DNA of 64,000 bases from Bimuria novae-zelandiae CBS 107.79 (lineage: Eukaryota > Ascomycota > Dothideomycetes > Pleosporales > Didymosphaeriaceae): assembly GCA_010015655.1 (NCBI GenBank), contig ML976760.1:123873-187872 (forward strand), in the 5' to 3' direction. Position 1 is the first letter of the stretch; each line of letters starts with the position of its first letter. Under the pieces are notes generated by a model that saw only the letters and a program-made list of their open reading frames with translations, made no database searches and was not told the DNA's origin. Both the position numbers and the translations under genes were made by a program. Below, in pieces: positions 1 to 10,400 of the stretch.

Positions 1-928
1 AAAAAAAAAAAAAAATAAAAAATAAAAAAAAAACTCTGCATATTCTCATACATATCCCCTAGCGCAGCAATAGCCTCCCTTCCCCTGCCGTGCGCCACCG
101 GATAATTCCACTTCATCAGCTGCACAAGCAAGCCGGGACCCTTGAGCTCGACGTCGTTCTTCAGGTAATGGAACACAATGCGGAGGTCGCCTGCACCGTG
201 TCGGGCCGCCGCCAGAGCGAGGATGTCCCGTTCCAGCGTGTGGTATTTGGTGTGTTGGCGGTAGCAGTAGCCGATGTAGAACTTGAGACACACGGCGAAC
301 CCGACGATGTAGATGAGCGCGTTGGACGGGTCTTCGGAAGAAGCCGTTCCGCTGGTGTAGTTTGGATCTGTGGGGCGGAGGAAGAGGACCAGCAAAATGA
401 AGAGTGTGAGGAGGATCCAGGTCGCGGGCTCGAAACTCTGGTGACGCTTCGCCGTTTCCATGATGTAACTTGAGAGTTGAGCCATGGAGGGGAGGTGGAC
501 GTAGTTGGTGTCTGCGATCCACTTCAGCACTACGGCCGCGGCGACGAGAAGCATCTGCGCTTTCGATGGTACGGCCGTGTACTGCCCTCCCCAGAATAGC
601 ACACCACAGAACTCCCATGCAGCCACTCCCACCCCATCCAAATCCGCCGCACGCCTTCCCGAACCTGCTTCTTAATCGTTTCCCCAGCGCGAGTTCGCCG
701 CCACACCCACACCCCTCCCACAGCGATAACGACGAGGAAGAGGAGTTCAGCGCACTGCGGAGTCTACGCCCGAAGTTTCGCTCGCGATGCATACATAATG
801 GCCGCGAAGACTGGAGAAAGTGCGACCAAGAGGAGTGAGGCGCCGGGAGTCCAGCCGGTGTATAGTGCACATACCGCTGCTGCTGAGACGAGCGTGAAAA
901 TGAGAAGAGCGGGGAGGAGGTGGATCAT
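1..928 (-). pseudogene. Multi-span membrane protein gene, apparently broken (3' end outside window)
   Basis: The reading starts at an ATG at 928-926 (MIHLLPALLIFTLVSAAAV..., a hydrophobic N-terminus) and runs 54 codons to an in-frame TAG at 766-764. The same frame then continues with a further hydrophobic stretch (ELLFLVVIAVGGVWVW) to a stop near 530. The C-terminal part lies in another frame, open from 671 to the window edge. It includes WEFCGVLFWGG, a hydrophobic segment LLVAAAVVLKW, another span WILLTLFILLVLFL and a soluble tail (YRQHTKYHTLERDILALAA). Three pieces reading as one polytopic membrane protein imply one nonsense codon plus one frameshift. Short unrecognised introns are the alternative, but the candidate introns are under 41 nt, shorter than the others here. 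Family not recognised. A hAT-like element sits 29 bp upstream of the ATG. Confidence 0.5.
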
Positions 929-956
929 GGTGTGCTAGGTTCGCTGGGAGAAGGTT

Positions 957-1806
957 GGCGGGGACAGCGCTGCCAACGAACAGAACGTTCGATCCGAACA
1001 ATCGATCCGAACGGCGTTTTCTGGTGTTTTGGATCGAACGAACGAACAGGCATGGTGGGTCGAACAGAGCTTCGAACGAACGCATTATTAGAGCCAAACG
1101 TTCGGTTGTTCGGTTGTTCGGGACTACTTTTGGTCGATTTAGTATGGGGATTCTGTCCTAATTGGTGGAGTATTACCTTGTTCTGCTGGCCTTGTGCAAC
1201 GTTCTTGTAGGAGAAGAAAACTCTGAGTTTTCTCGTCGACGTGCCTCCCACTGTTTCCCATCGTCAGCCGTGAGCGTATCTTGTTATGGATCAATTTGTT
1301 ACCCGCTCGCACTCGTCCCAGTCGACCCAGTCGACCCAGTCAACCCGGCTGGCATTTGACAGCTATCACCATGCCGGGTCGCGTACGGAAGCTGTCATGG
1401 CGATGGCGGAGAGCTTCGAGAGCTTGGATGACTCGCCATCTGAAGTGGAGTCCGTCGCTCCTACGCATGAGTTTCCCGGCGAGCTGAAAGCGTCCGGAGC
1501 TCGTTTTCCTATTGTATGGACCCGCCTCTGGCAAGGCAAACGTCTCCTCAACCACGTCGTCAAGAAGGATGCCGGCCAAAACATCTAGCTGGTGGACGGC
1601 AGCCAGTTTCTCGACCACAACACCAACCTCCTTCCTAATTAGGAAAGTTGTATATATACGAACGTTCGGCCGAACGTTCGTTGTACTGTTCGAAGACGCT
1701 CCTGTTCGAGTCGTCTCGAACGTACGTACATTTGTATGTGGGCCGAACGAACGAACAAGCACCTTGTTCGGATCCTGTTCGATTCGTTGGCAGCGCTGGG
1801 CGGGGA
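957..1806. mobile_element. hAT-like element of 834 bp with 8-bp target-site duplication
   Basis: Bases 965-1798 are bounded by inverted repeats: CAGCGCTGCCAACGAA on the left and its exact reverse complement on the right (1783-1798). A second shared block, ATCCGAACAA, lies further in on both sides. The octamer GGCGGGGA occurs directly outside both ends (957-964 and 1799-1806), a perfect 8-bp target duplication. An 8-bp duplication with termini starting CAG is the hallmark of the hAT superfamily. The subterminal 150 bp on each side are dense in GAAC/GTTCG motifs, as hAT transposase-binding subterminal repeats often are. The interior holds only one short ORF, so the copy is probably non-autonomous. 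Its base composition is normal and it is not RIP-degraded. Confidence 0.85.
1286..1588 (+). CDS. Short ORF inside the hAT-like element (possible transposase N-terminal remnant)
   Basis: A 100-codon ORF (MDQFVTRSHSSQSTQSTQST...) ends at a TAG and stays open for another 17 codons beyond it (LVDGSQFLDHNTNLLPN). The N-terminus is Ser/Thr/Gln-rich, encoded by a 9-bp tandem repeat (about 1315-1343). The end (VWTRLWQGKRLLNHVVKKDAG) is basic and could be the start of a DNA-binding region. There is no DDE domain and no hAT dimerisation domain. I infer a truncated transposase start from its place between hAT-type ends, not from recognised similarity. It could also be a chance ORF. Confidence 0.3.
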   Translation: MDQFVTRSHSSQSTQSTQSTRLAFDSYHHAGSRTEAVMAMAESFESLDDSPSEVESVAPTHEFPGELKASGARFPIVWTRLWQGKRLLNHVVKKDAGQNI

Positions 1807-2108
1807 TTTTCTGAGTCGAGGCGAGGGCGTGGTGCGGAGGGTGTGTTGAGGGGTGGCAGGTAAGAGAGACTGCGCGGTAAAGGAGCGGCGAGGGGTAGAG
1901 AAGATGGAAAGTGGAGATTATGGGTGGTTTGCTAGGTGAGGGTAATTGTGAAAGAGGCGGCGTCTACCTTGGCAAGGTGCGACCCACGTGACTTCGTGGA
2001 CGAAGATGCGCAGGTGGATTGGTGAGTGGCTGTCTGGAGCGCGCTCGCGGGTGTGAGGGTCACATGGCTAAGCAGTTGCCCAGGTGCAGGTGATGGCTAA
2101 GGTCTGTG
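1807..2108. other. Intergenic, displaced promoter region
   Basis: GC-balanced, G-rich single-copy-looking DNA. The upstream flank of the 1-928 gene was pushed here by the hAT-like insertion. No gene, repeat or RNA is seen. Confidence 0.4.
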
Positions 2109-2433
2109 CTATACTTGCGGCTTGAAAAATCCACCGTACTCTCGTTCCAGGATCGATGACTCGGTCCGTCTGGAGATCCAGCCTCTTCCTACCGTGCCCT
2201 CTTCTTCACACTTGAAATCAGTACAGCGTTTGAGTTTTCTGATCACGGTCCCAGAATACCTAGATAATGACGCGTTGATTGCGCGAGTGTGTCGTTTGTA
2301 AGTCTCACGGGTGAAAGTCTGAGACGGGCGTGCTGTGCTTGGTGTAGGTGAGCTCGAAGTGGAGGAGGGTGCGGGCGGATGTGTGGAGAAGGTGGACAAG
2401 TTTCCGAGGGGTTCGAAAGGGGTTGGGGGACAT
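2109..2433 (-). CDS. Small two-exon gene of unknown function (91 aa)
   Basis: Exon 1 runs from ATG at 2433 to 2309 (MSPNPFRTPRKLVHLLHTSA... ending DFHP). A 49-nt intron, 2308-2260, has donor GTGAGA and acceptor ATCTAG. Exon 2, 2259-2109, joins in phase and ends at TAG, giving 91 residues. The C-terminal half is basic then acidic (VIRKLKRCTDFKCEEEGTVG) and ends EYGGFFKPQV. No known domain was recognised. The intron length matches the 47-65 nt introns of the better-supported genes here. An unspliced alternative ORF from 2399 reads through the same 3' end with a Ser/Pro/Thr-rich start, so the exact N-terminus is uncertain. Confidence 0.4.
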
Positions 2434-2863
2434 GGAGGAAAGAGAGTGAATCAGTCTCATTATGCTAGATGTAGAAGGGGCGAGGCTTAGGAATGAGAGC
2501 TAGTTGGAGATGTTGGATGTAGCTGGGCGAGGTGCTATGGAGTGGTCTAGCTGAGCGTTTGGTAATGTGACGGATGGCGAGCGTAATGCGTCGAAGCACG
2601 CCGACAACCTTCACAGACTAATGGGAGTGACAAATCCTCCTGAAAAGATGACAGAGAATAAGATCAATTTGACCTAAATTACTGCACTTTTGAGCCAGAC
2701 GGCCAGGTACAAAGTAGACGCAGTCGGCCACTGTATGTCTCGTCCTGGGGTAACACAAAGGACTAAGATAAGTCTTAACTAATGTGTCTTGCTGGACTTT
2801 GTACCTTCCCAATTGGGGAGCCTGTGCGAAAGACATGATGCCCACTCTCGAGAGTAAATAGTA
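2434..2863. other. Intergenic region, no gene called
   Basis: Unremarkable single-copy-looking sequence between two minus-strand genes. A 75-codon ORF here has no support beyond being open. Confidence 0.35.
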
Positions 2864-3589
2864 TCATACCGAGGTTTGAATCGCATTCTTGCGAGGGCGA
2901 CAACGTTGAGGGCTTCTAGGAAACAAAATAAAATTACCGTTGAACGACTGTCCCTCCCCCATCGTGCCTGCGACTGTCAGCTTATTGCCGTATGTCAAGA
3001 ACAAGGCAAAGCACTTACGAATCTTATGGCCCAGTTTGCTCTGGAGCAACTGACTGAGTTTGCGCAAAGCGTCGCCCTCGGTGTGGAAGGCATAATCGTT
3101 TTTCTTCAGCAGCCTCCACGACTTGTTTGCATGGACGTAGACGATGAAAGCCGCCATTACGCCTTCCTTCTTGTCCACGAGCTGTGATCCTCCCATCAAA
3201 TGCTCGATCCATTGCACGATGCGGTCGTACACGATGTCGTCGAAATTGCTGTTGGTGCAGTGCTCGTCAACGTGGAGAGCCATGCCGGCTGCTGCAGCTT
3301 TGTTAGGTAGTTCTATCATCGCAACTGCCCACTTAAATACCGAGAATGCGCTTTCTGTATTCCTTGCAGATTGTAGAACGATGGGCCACATTTTGGGCCA
3401 CGTTCTGTCTCTTCCTATCTTTGCATGTCTCCATCGGTAACGTACTAAGAGCGGGGTGTAGAGAGGTTGTGTTGTAGAGCGGTTGTGTTGTAGAGCGGTT
3501 GTGTTGTAGAGCGGTTGTGTTGTAGAGCGATTGTGTTGTTGTGAGCTTCCTTGAGGAGTCGCGAGTGTTTCTGCTTGCCGTTCTGCCAT
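2864..3589 (-). CDS. Hypothetical protein, 241 aa, with a minisatellite-encoded N-terminus
   Basis: A single ORF runs from ATG 3589 to TGA 2864. Residues about 15-45 (QHNRSTTQPLYNTTALQHN...) are encoded by a 16-bp tandem repeat, so each 48-nt set of three units gives a 16-residue period. The middle (about 75-195) looks like a folded domain: ESAFSVFKWAVAMIELPNKA, then DIVYDRIVQWIEHLMGG, then a Lys-rich stretch. A possible 45-nt intron (donor GTAAGT near 3018, acceptor GACAG) would keep the frame. Family not recognised. The gene is divergent from the 4092-4799 gene and shares a roughly 500-bp intergenic region with it. It could be real or a decayed gene fragment. Confidence 0.45.
   Translation of the reverse strand: MAERQAETLATPQGSSQQHNRSTTQPLYNTTALQHNRSTTQPLYTPLLVRYRWRHAKIGRDRTWPKMWPIVLQSARNTESAFSVFKWAVAMIELPNKAAAAGMALHVDEHCTNSNFDDIVYDRIVQWIEHLMGGSQLVDKKEGVMAAFIVYVHANKSWRLLKKNDYAFHTEGDALRKLSQLLQSKLGHKIRKCFALFLTYGNKLTVAGTMGEGQSFNGNFILFPRSPQRCRPRKNAIQTSV
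3465..3538. repeat. 16-bp minisatellite, four exact units plus a degenerate one
   Basis: The unit GGTTGTGTTGTAGAGC is repeated exactly at 3465, 3481, 3497 and 3513, followed by a partial variant. It lies within the N-terminal coding part of the minus-strand ORF at 2864-3589. Because 16 is not a multiple of three, each unit is read in a different frame. Confidence 0.9.
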
Positions 3590-4091
3590 AGGAAGGCGAA
3601 AGGCAGGCCCGACGTCACGCTAAGGCTGTGTCGAATTTAGCATGACAATGGATAAACAGAATACATGTCAATAGTTCAAGATTCAAGCAGGCTAGATTTT
3701 ATGTTCGGAGTTCACCCAGAGTACGCAGGATAGGTCGAGATATCGAATTCTATTAGCAGATAGCGCGAAACTGTGCCCTCTGGTGTTACCACATACTAGA
3801 CATGGTCATTAAGATAGCTCCCACGAATCGCTCGCATACGCTCTAAGTTTTAGGATTTCGATGCATTTGACGAGACAATCGCTGTACCTTCATCGCCGCA
3901 TGTTTCTACCAAAAGGCCGTACAAACATCCGAATGACAATGCAAAAGGAACCACAGAAGCCCATGGGGGCATAGAAAATTTTCACTGCTTCATTTGCCTG
4001 TGTGACCTGACTTGATACCATCTCGTGACGCCTTTTTAGTCTACAAAAGTATCAGGCCCATAAATACAGCACGCATCCTCTCCACATCACT
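3590..4091. other. Divergent intergenic region
   Basis: Lies between the minus-strand ORF at 2864-3589 and the plus-strand gene at 4092. A TATA-like CATAAATACAG at about 4059-4069 is followed by a CT-rich stretch (4074-4092), a plausible core promoter for the plus-strand gene. Nothing else is seen. Confidence 0.4.
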
Positions 4092-4799
4092 TTGACACAC
4101 TCTCAACTTAAAAAAAGGAACACGATCACCATCGTCAAGCTAAAAATCGTCTTCTGGAAATTTCATCCGAGACTGCCTTCACCAAAGTATACGATATCTC
4201 AGTCTAAACATGGAGATCCCCAGTTTACAAGCTCTCAGTCGCTTGTCGTGATCGCACTGATCGTATTTGGCATGCGCTTGAAAAGAGAAACTGCGTCTGC
4301 TGTCATTGCTATGATTGCAACTTACATCCTTGGAAAGTGGCGCCTAGATCGCGAGGCTGCAGGAGCCGGGGCTATCACGAGCGAGATCCTTGGTATGTAC
4401 TTCGCCTACCTGCACGACCGTATCTTTTGACTGTTTTATAGCATTGACTCGTGGTCTCCTGTCACCTCTCTATCTCGGTAAAAATTTCGATGTCTTCGAA
4501 GCTCTGACTTCTGTGTCTCCGGATCAGAGCAAACCCAGGGCCATCCTCACCACCCGAGGCAAGACCGCCCAAACTATCATGCTGCGTAGCTCGGGAATTC
4601 ACAAAAATATACCAGCTGCAATGCAGGGTCTGTTGGAAGATGTGTCCATGTACATAATCCAAAAAACAAAGTGTGTAAGTCTCCGGAGTCGGGAGGAAGA
4701 GTGGACTAACGGAAGAAATAGATGACATTATTAAGGCTCGAGGAGTTGCATTCAACTGACAGAGTTATTAATACGACCTGTACCGGGAAGAAGTTTTGA
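4092..4799 (+). CDS. Three-exon gene, hypothetical protein (203 aa)
   Basis: Exon 1 is 4092-4392. Intron 1, 4393-4441 (49 nt), has donor GTATGT, a TTGACTG branch-like site and acceptor TATAG. Exon 2 is 4442-4674. Intron 2, 4675-4721 (47 nt), has donor GTAAGT, branch GACTAAC and acceptor AATAG. Exon 3 is 4722-4799. All three join in frame. The protein has a basic N-terminus, a hydrophobic segment near residue 54 (SLVVIALIVFGM), a second one (TASAVIAMIATYIL) and a soluble C-terminal part (FDVFEALTSVSPDQSKPRAI). Two helices near the N-terminus suggest membrane association. Family not recognised. The stop lies 31 bp before the left end of the large composite element. The exact start codon is unproven. 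Confidence 0.6.
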
Positions 4800-4830
4800 G
4801 TCGTCAGCCGCCTTGCTTTGATTTTCGCTT

Positions 4831-4906
4831 GGTGGAGGTTCCGCGGCCACCCTTATCGGATTCTCGGACACCCATTTAGGATTCTCGGCCACCTATTGAC
4901 AAGGTC
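4831..4906 (+). repeat. Left terminal inverted repeat of the mariner-type element
   Basis: Pairs with 39847-39922 in inverted orientation. It contains two internal copies of GATTCTCGG separated by a CACCCATTT-type spacer, which could be repeated transposase-binding sites. Confidence 0.85.
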
Positions 4907-5205
4907 GGGGATATTTTAGCGCCCGCACGGCCTAACCCATTTAAAAGTTAATATTTTAGCAGGAAATATAGTATACATTACTAATTATTTAATATTACTA
5001 TTAGTGTCAAGTACAAACAAACGCGTAATATTAGCTAAAATAGCTACCTTAGCTAGTAAGCTAAGAATAACACTACGCACGCTTACGCTAATACTAAAAA
5101 GCTAAATAGCTACTATATAATATTAGTAATATAGTAATTTTTTTTTATATAGATACGGGTATCTCTAGCTTTTATGCTAGAATTTTTTAATAACGTAAGG
5201 TTAAG
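4907..5205 (+). mobile_element. Left internal fragment of the mariner-type element
   Basis: Non-coding, strongly RIP-mutated remainder between the left inverted repeat and the LTR that begins at 5206. No ORF. Confidence 0.5.
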
Positions 5206-6382
5206 TGTTATGACCCCGGGGACATCGGGACAAGCGAGCCTTATGACGGTACACGAGCCCCACCTAAGGATAACGTAATGTCCTAGGCTGTCCTAGACGC
5301 CAAGCCTATAAGACACTATAGGACTACGTGACCTAGGTCACGTAACGTCCTAGGAATCCTAAAAGATCCTATAGACACGAGGCATAGGATACTCTAAGAC
5401 TTTATAAGACAAAATGGATATTTATATAAAGTAGTTTCTTATGTTATACTCCTTATAGTTAACTTATATATTTTCTGTGCGAGTACGTTCTCCTATATAA
5501 ACTAATAGTTATTTTATTTTTATAAAATTAAATTATATAGCTACGAGCTAAGTTATTGTATTAACTTATATTACTAAATAATTTATAAAGTGCTACTTTA
5601 GCCTTACTACCCTAACCTAAATTAGACCTAAGGTGTAAGCGCCTTATAATACTTTAACTACCTTCTAAGTATAATATAGTAGGACCTACCAGCATCCTAG
5701 CTATAGCGCTAACCCTAAATAGAACTCTAAGAGAAGTTATAGCTAAGTAAGCTGTATAAATTATATAACTTGAAAAGATTATTAACAAGATAAATAAGAA
5801 GATAAATACTTAGAAAGACGTAAAGTAATAGCTAAAGGTCCTTAAGCTGGAGCCTTACGATAGTAAGGGATATCTAGTAATATTTTTAATAATTATAAAG
5901 TTATTTATCTAATATAACCTAAGAAAGTTTAAAACTAACTAAGATAAAATTCTAGTTACCTGTATAAATATGCAAGAGAAGGTAGAAAAATAGGCTAGGC
6001 TAATAATTAATAATTTTCTAAAAAATACTAAACTCGAGGATTGTAATAACACCACAAAGAAAGCTATAAAGAATTAGGAATTCTTTTATAACGCTATAAA
6101 AACATGTTTAGCACGATTAATAAAGAATACTAAGCTAAAATTTGCCTCTAACGTCTGTGCTAGGAGAAGTCGACGGTATTTTATATACTAGAGTTTAAAT
6201 AAATTAAGGTAGAATTAGTCAGATAGGGCAAGACTCTACTTATAATTACTTACTATAACAGGCTTAAGGAAGCTGTTAAGGACGAATTAGTCTACTAAGA
6301 AAAGCTTAATAACCTAAAGAAACTTATTAACTAAGCTATAAAAGTAGATAATTACTTATATAAAAGAAAGATAGACGAGTAG
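5206..6382 (+). mobile_element. Gypsy 5' LTR plus gag fragment, truncated
   Basis: The LTR 5206-5651 starts TGTTATGACC and ends ATAATA (ancestral ACA, RIP-changed). It is the same LTR type as the solo LTR at 35221 and the LTRs of element A. The bases after it, CTTTAACTACC, are also found after the 5' LTRs of A and B and mark the primer-binding region. Downstream, one plus-strand frame encodes a gag-like charged protein with TAA/TAG interruptions (for example NVCARRSRRYF near 6170). The fragment stops abruptly at the start of element A and no matching 3' half is visible. Confidence 0.65.
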
Positions 6383-6828
6383 TGTTATGAGGCGCTTTCA
6401 CTTAGTCCGATTCGGGTTAGGGCGGTAAGGTAATAAGGTGCTTTATAGATTATTTAGTAGTATAAATTAATGCGACACTTAGCGCGTAGCTTAATAATTT
6501 AATCTTATAATAAATAAAATAACTATTAGTCTATATAGGAGAACGTACTCGCACAGAAGATATGTGAGTTAACTATAAGGAGTGTATAAAGGAAATCCGT
6601 CCCGTATATATATCCTCCTTATCCTATAGAATCCCACGATATCCCATACCCGAGTTTCATGGGATCTTATGGGATATCTTAGGACGTTACGTGACCGTGG
6701 TCACGTGGTCCTATAATGTCCTATAGTCTTGGCGTCTGAGACAGCCTAGGATATTACGTAATCCTTAGGTGGGGCCTAAGTGCCGTTATAAGGCCCGTTA
6801 TCCTACTATTAACTTCTAGATTATAATA
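6383..6828 (-). repeat. 3' LTR of gypsy A
   Basis: Begins TGTTATGAGG on the plus strand and ends ATAATA, a RIP-changed ACA. It matches 12832-13280. It contains the palindromic core ACGTGACCGTGGTCACGT, conserved in other LTRs of the window. Confidence 0.85.
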
Positions 6829-6876
6829 CTATCCTCCTCCTTCCTTTGTATGTCCTTATGTAGTAGCTAATATTCT

Positions 6877-7447
6877 CTCAAAGTATTCTTTATTATCGTT
6901 TTATTAGATATTAAATAAACTTAGTTAGTTAAATTATTATAGTATCTTGTGAATACTGCGCACAGAAGGGCTTAACCTATAAGCTATTTTTTTTAAAGTA
7001 TAATATAGTAACTACTATAAGAATAGCGTTGCGAAGTATAAGCTATTAAAACCTATAGTTTTAAACTTTTTCTAAATTAATTTTAAGGTAGATAGGCTTA
7101 AGCGCCTAGAAGAGGTAGTAATAATAAAAAAAATAGCTATAGTAGTCCTCTAGGCTACCCCTGCTAAAAGGAAAAAGTTATTAAAGTAAAAACGTTTACT
7201 TAAGAAGCGTAAGGGGAAGCTTTTTACTAACTTAATAAAATTTATTAAGGAGATTAAGTGTCTTAAGGGGCTAAAAGCATTAGGCTAAGACGTTATTTAA
7301 TTAAAAGGGGGCCTTATACCTAGTACAATTATCTTAAATTAGGCTATTTTTCCCTCGCCTTTTAATCTTAATAATCTTAAACCTTTAGCCTTACCTTTTT
7401 TAAATACTCTTAGTAGAACTTTTTTAAAACCTTTTTATAGTTAGTAA
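6877..7447 (+). pseudogene. Antisense ORF of gypsy A (twin Cys-triad protein, degraded)
   Basis: This ORF lies on the strand opposite to A's gag-pol, between the end of pol and the 3' LTR. From 6948 it reads CEYCAQKGLTY, that is C-x2-C-x6-[C to Y]. After a one-base slip in a run of eight T (6987-6994) the next frame gives YSNYYKNSVAKY (7004-7039), a second triad with x2 and x7 spacing and all three Cys read as Tyr. The frame then stays protein-like to TAA at 7445-7447, with basic segments such as KRKKLLK and KKRKGKLF and a tail RTFLKPFYS. That tail matches the tail of the antisense ORF of element B. The start codon is unknown. Interruptions are TAA/TAG only. Confidence 0.5.
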
Positions 7448-10400
7448 GGTTTCCTGCTAGTTCTTATATATTATAGCTTTTTAGCTATTCTTTTTATTTT
7501 ACTAGGTACTTATGCTAACGTCTAATTTTTTATAAATTTTTAATTACTTTAACTTTATATTTTTTATTATTAGATTCTAGGTGTAATTTTAGTTTAGCGT
7601 CTAGTAGTGCTAGTTCTAATAATAATTTATAAAAGACTAGGTGTATACGTGTATTTATAGGTAGTTATAGTTTAAAATTAACTAGTCCTTTAACTTTTTA
7701 AACCTTGAATGGTCCTTTGCGGAGATTATCTAATTTTTTACTTAGTTTTATTATTTTAAAAATTTTTTATAAGAGGAGGATTTTATCCCCTCTTTAAAGA
7801 TTAGTCCCTTAATCCTTTTCTTATTTACTTATTTTACTATTTACTTATTACGTCGTGCAATATTTCTGCGTAGCGTTTTATACAGATCTCGCATGAGTTT
7901 GGCTTTATTAGCTACGTTTTTCGTAATGCTTTTAATATCTAAGGGATCCTGGTAAGTCGTTAGCTTACATCCGTGATTAGCGTAGTATGGCGAGTACCCT
8001 ATAGTTGCTAATCTTGTGCTATTATATACTAGCTAGGCTATTAGTAATAGCTTAACCTAATTATCCTAAAGCTTATTTATATATATCTAGAGATACTATT
8101 CTAATATCTAATTTATTTACTTAGTTTAGCTATCTATTTTAGGGTAGAAGCTCGTTATACGCTTATATCTAATTTCTAACTTAGCTATAAACGTGGTCTA
8201 ATACGATAATGTAAATATCTTAGCCCTGTCTATAATAAACTTATTTAATTATTTAACCTATAATATTAGCTTTTATTTTACTATATAAACTAATTCTTTT
8301 ACTAATATAGCTTCTCTAATTAGCACGAACCTTAACTCTTTAGTTAGTTAATAGACTATAACTAAAATAAAGTTATAAGGTTTCTTATTCCCTGGTGCTA
8401 ATAATGCTAGTAGTTTCACGATAAAGCCTATAGTTATACTAGACTATAGCCTTAGGGATGGTTTTAATAACTATAAGAGGCTATAGGGCTTATATCTCTT
8501 AGGCTTATTCTTATAATAAGCTAAATAGTTACTTAGAACCTTCTATATTACCTAGCATAGCCTAGGAATAGTATATTTATTCGCGATCTAACGTGTTATT
8601 TTAGTAATTTTTAGGTATCTTTAGTCCTTATCTTTATATAGCTTATTAATTAGTAGCGGAGTCACTTACTCGCTAAGCTAGATATAGTTTTAATAGTCTT
8701 ATGCTATTAATTTTATAGCTTTATAAAGATTATATGTCTAATAATCCTCGTCCGTGAGCCTTTCGTAATCTTAGATATTACCTATAGTTAGTCTATAATA
8801 GGTAAAATCTATGCGTCGCACTTCTAGTACGGGCGCAAGTCATATTTTATTATAGTAAAGGGTTCTATCCTTTATATAAGTTAAGATTATAATATAATTA
8901 CCTCTATTATCTTCTTCTACGAGGCCTAATTATCTACTAAGTGCATCTACTATAGCGTTTACGTTTCTTAGCTGGTGTATAATGCGGAAATTAAATTTTA
9001 CTATCTATTTAAACTACCTAACTTATTATTAGTTAAGCTTTTTAGTTGTTATAAAGCGCGTAAGGTTAAGGTAATTAAAAAATACTTTTATCTAGTACTT
9101 AGCTTCTTTAAGCTACGCTTCCTATTACTTAAAATGGTTAATAATTACTAGTAGTTCTTTATTATAGATTTTATAGTTAAGCTTTACTCTTAAAAATTTT
9201 CTTACGTAATAAAAGACTAGTCTCTACTTCTTATTATTATATTCTTATAATAGTATAGCCCCTAACGCGTAGTCTAATACGTCTGTGTAGATACGATGTT
9301 GCTGTTCTAGGTTATATATCTATAATAAGGGTGCTATTAGGAATAGGCGCTTTAGCTATTTAAAAGTCCTTTCCTTTACCTCCTATAAAGGTCGCTATTT
9401 TCCTGTTTTCGTAAGTTCCGTTAGTAGAGTAGTAACCTTAGAGTAGTTTTTAATAAATTTTCAATAGAAATTAGTAAAGCCTATGAAGAATTAGATATCT
9501 TTTACTAATTTTAATAATAATTATTCTTCTCTTATTATAATTTTCTTTAAATCTATTTTAATACCTTCCCAAGAGATTACAAATCCTAGATATTCTATCT
9601 TAGTAACGTGGAATTTATACTTCTTAGGGTGTAGGAGTAATCTATGCTTTTATAGCTTCTATAACACCTTATAGATATGCTCTTTATACTCTTCTAGGGT
9701 TCCGCTTAAATATATTAGTATATTATTAAAATATGCCGTGCAGAATACATCTAAGTATTTATATAATACTTAATTTATTAGTTCCTAAAAGGTTACTAAG
9801 GCGTTTATTAGTTTTATTAGCATAATTATATACTTAAAAAGGCTATATCACGTGCGGAAAGCCATTTTCTACATATAACTTTTTATAATTTAAATCCTAT
9901 AGAATCTATCCTAGACATCGAATTTTGTAAACTATTTAGCCCCTTAGAGTTAATCTATAAGCTCTATGATTAATAATAATAAGTAGTAGTTTTTTATAGT
10001 TATAGCATTTAGCTATTTATAATTTACATAGAGTCGTAGCCTTCTGTCTTTTTTATAAATAAAGAGTATAGGGAAGGCTATAGGACTCTAACTAGGCCTT
10101 TACTTTCCTAAGCGCAGATTCTTTTATATTAGCTCTTTTAACTCTTTTTTTTATTTATAGGTAAGGGGCCTTAGGCGCTTTAGCTATAGCTTAGCTCCTT
10201 TTACTAATAGCATCTTATAATCCTACTCCTTATATTTAGGTAGGATAGTCTTATTATATTTCTTAAATAAGTCTGCGAATTCCTTATATTCTTTTAGTAG
10301 ACTTAGGCTATTTAGGACTATCTTAGCTTCTTAGACCTATATATAGTATACCTGTCCTAAGTACTATTTTAAGATCCTATTTATCTCATAAACAAATATC

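Noticed and set aside
1..34. A-rich start as a telomere or chromosome end
   Set aside because: It is a poly-A/T low-complexity run with no TTAGGG-type repeat, and a coding frame runs into it.
2618..2845. 75-codon minus-strand ORF
   Set aside because: No motif, no splice support and no conserved-looking segment; treated as intergenic.
3465..3538. CRISPR-like array
   Set aside because: Units are contiguous 16-bp minisatellite copies with no spacers, in a eukaryotic context.
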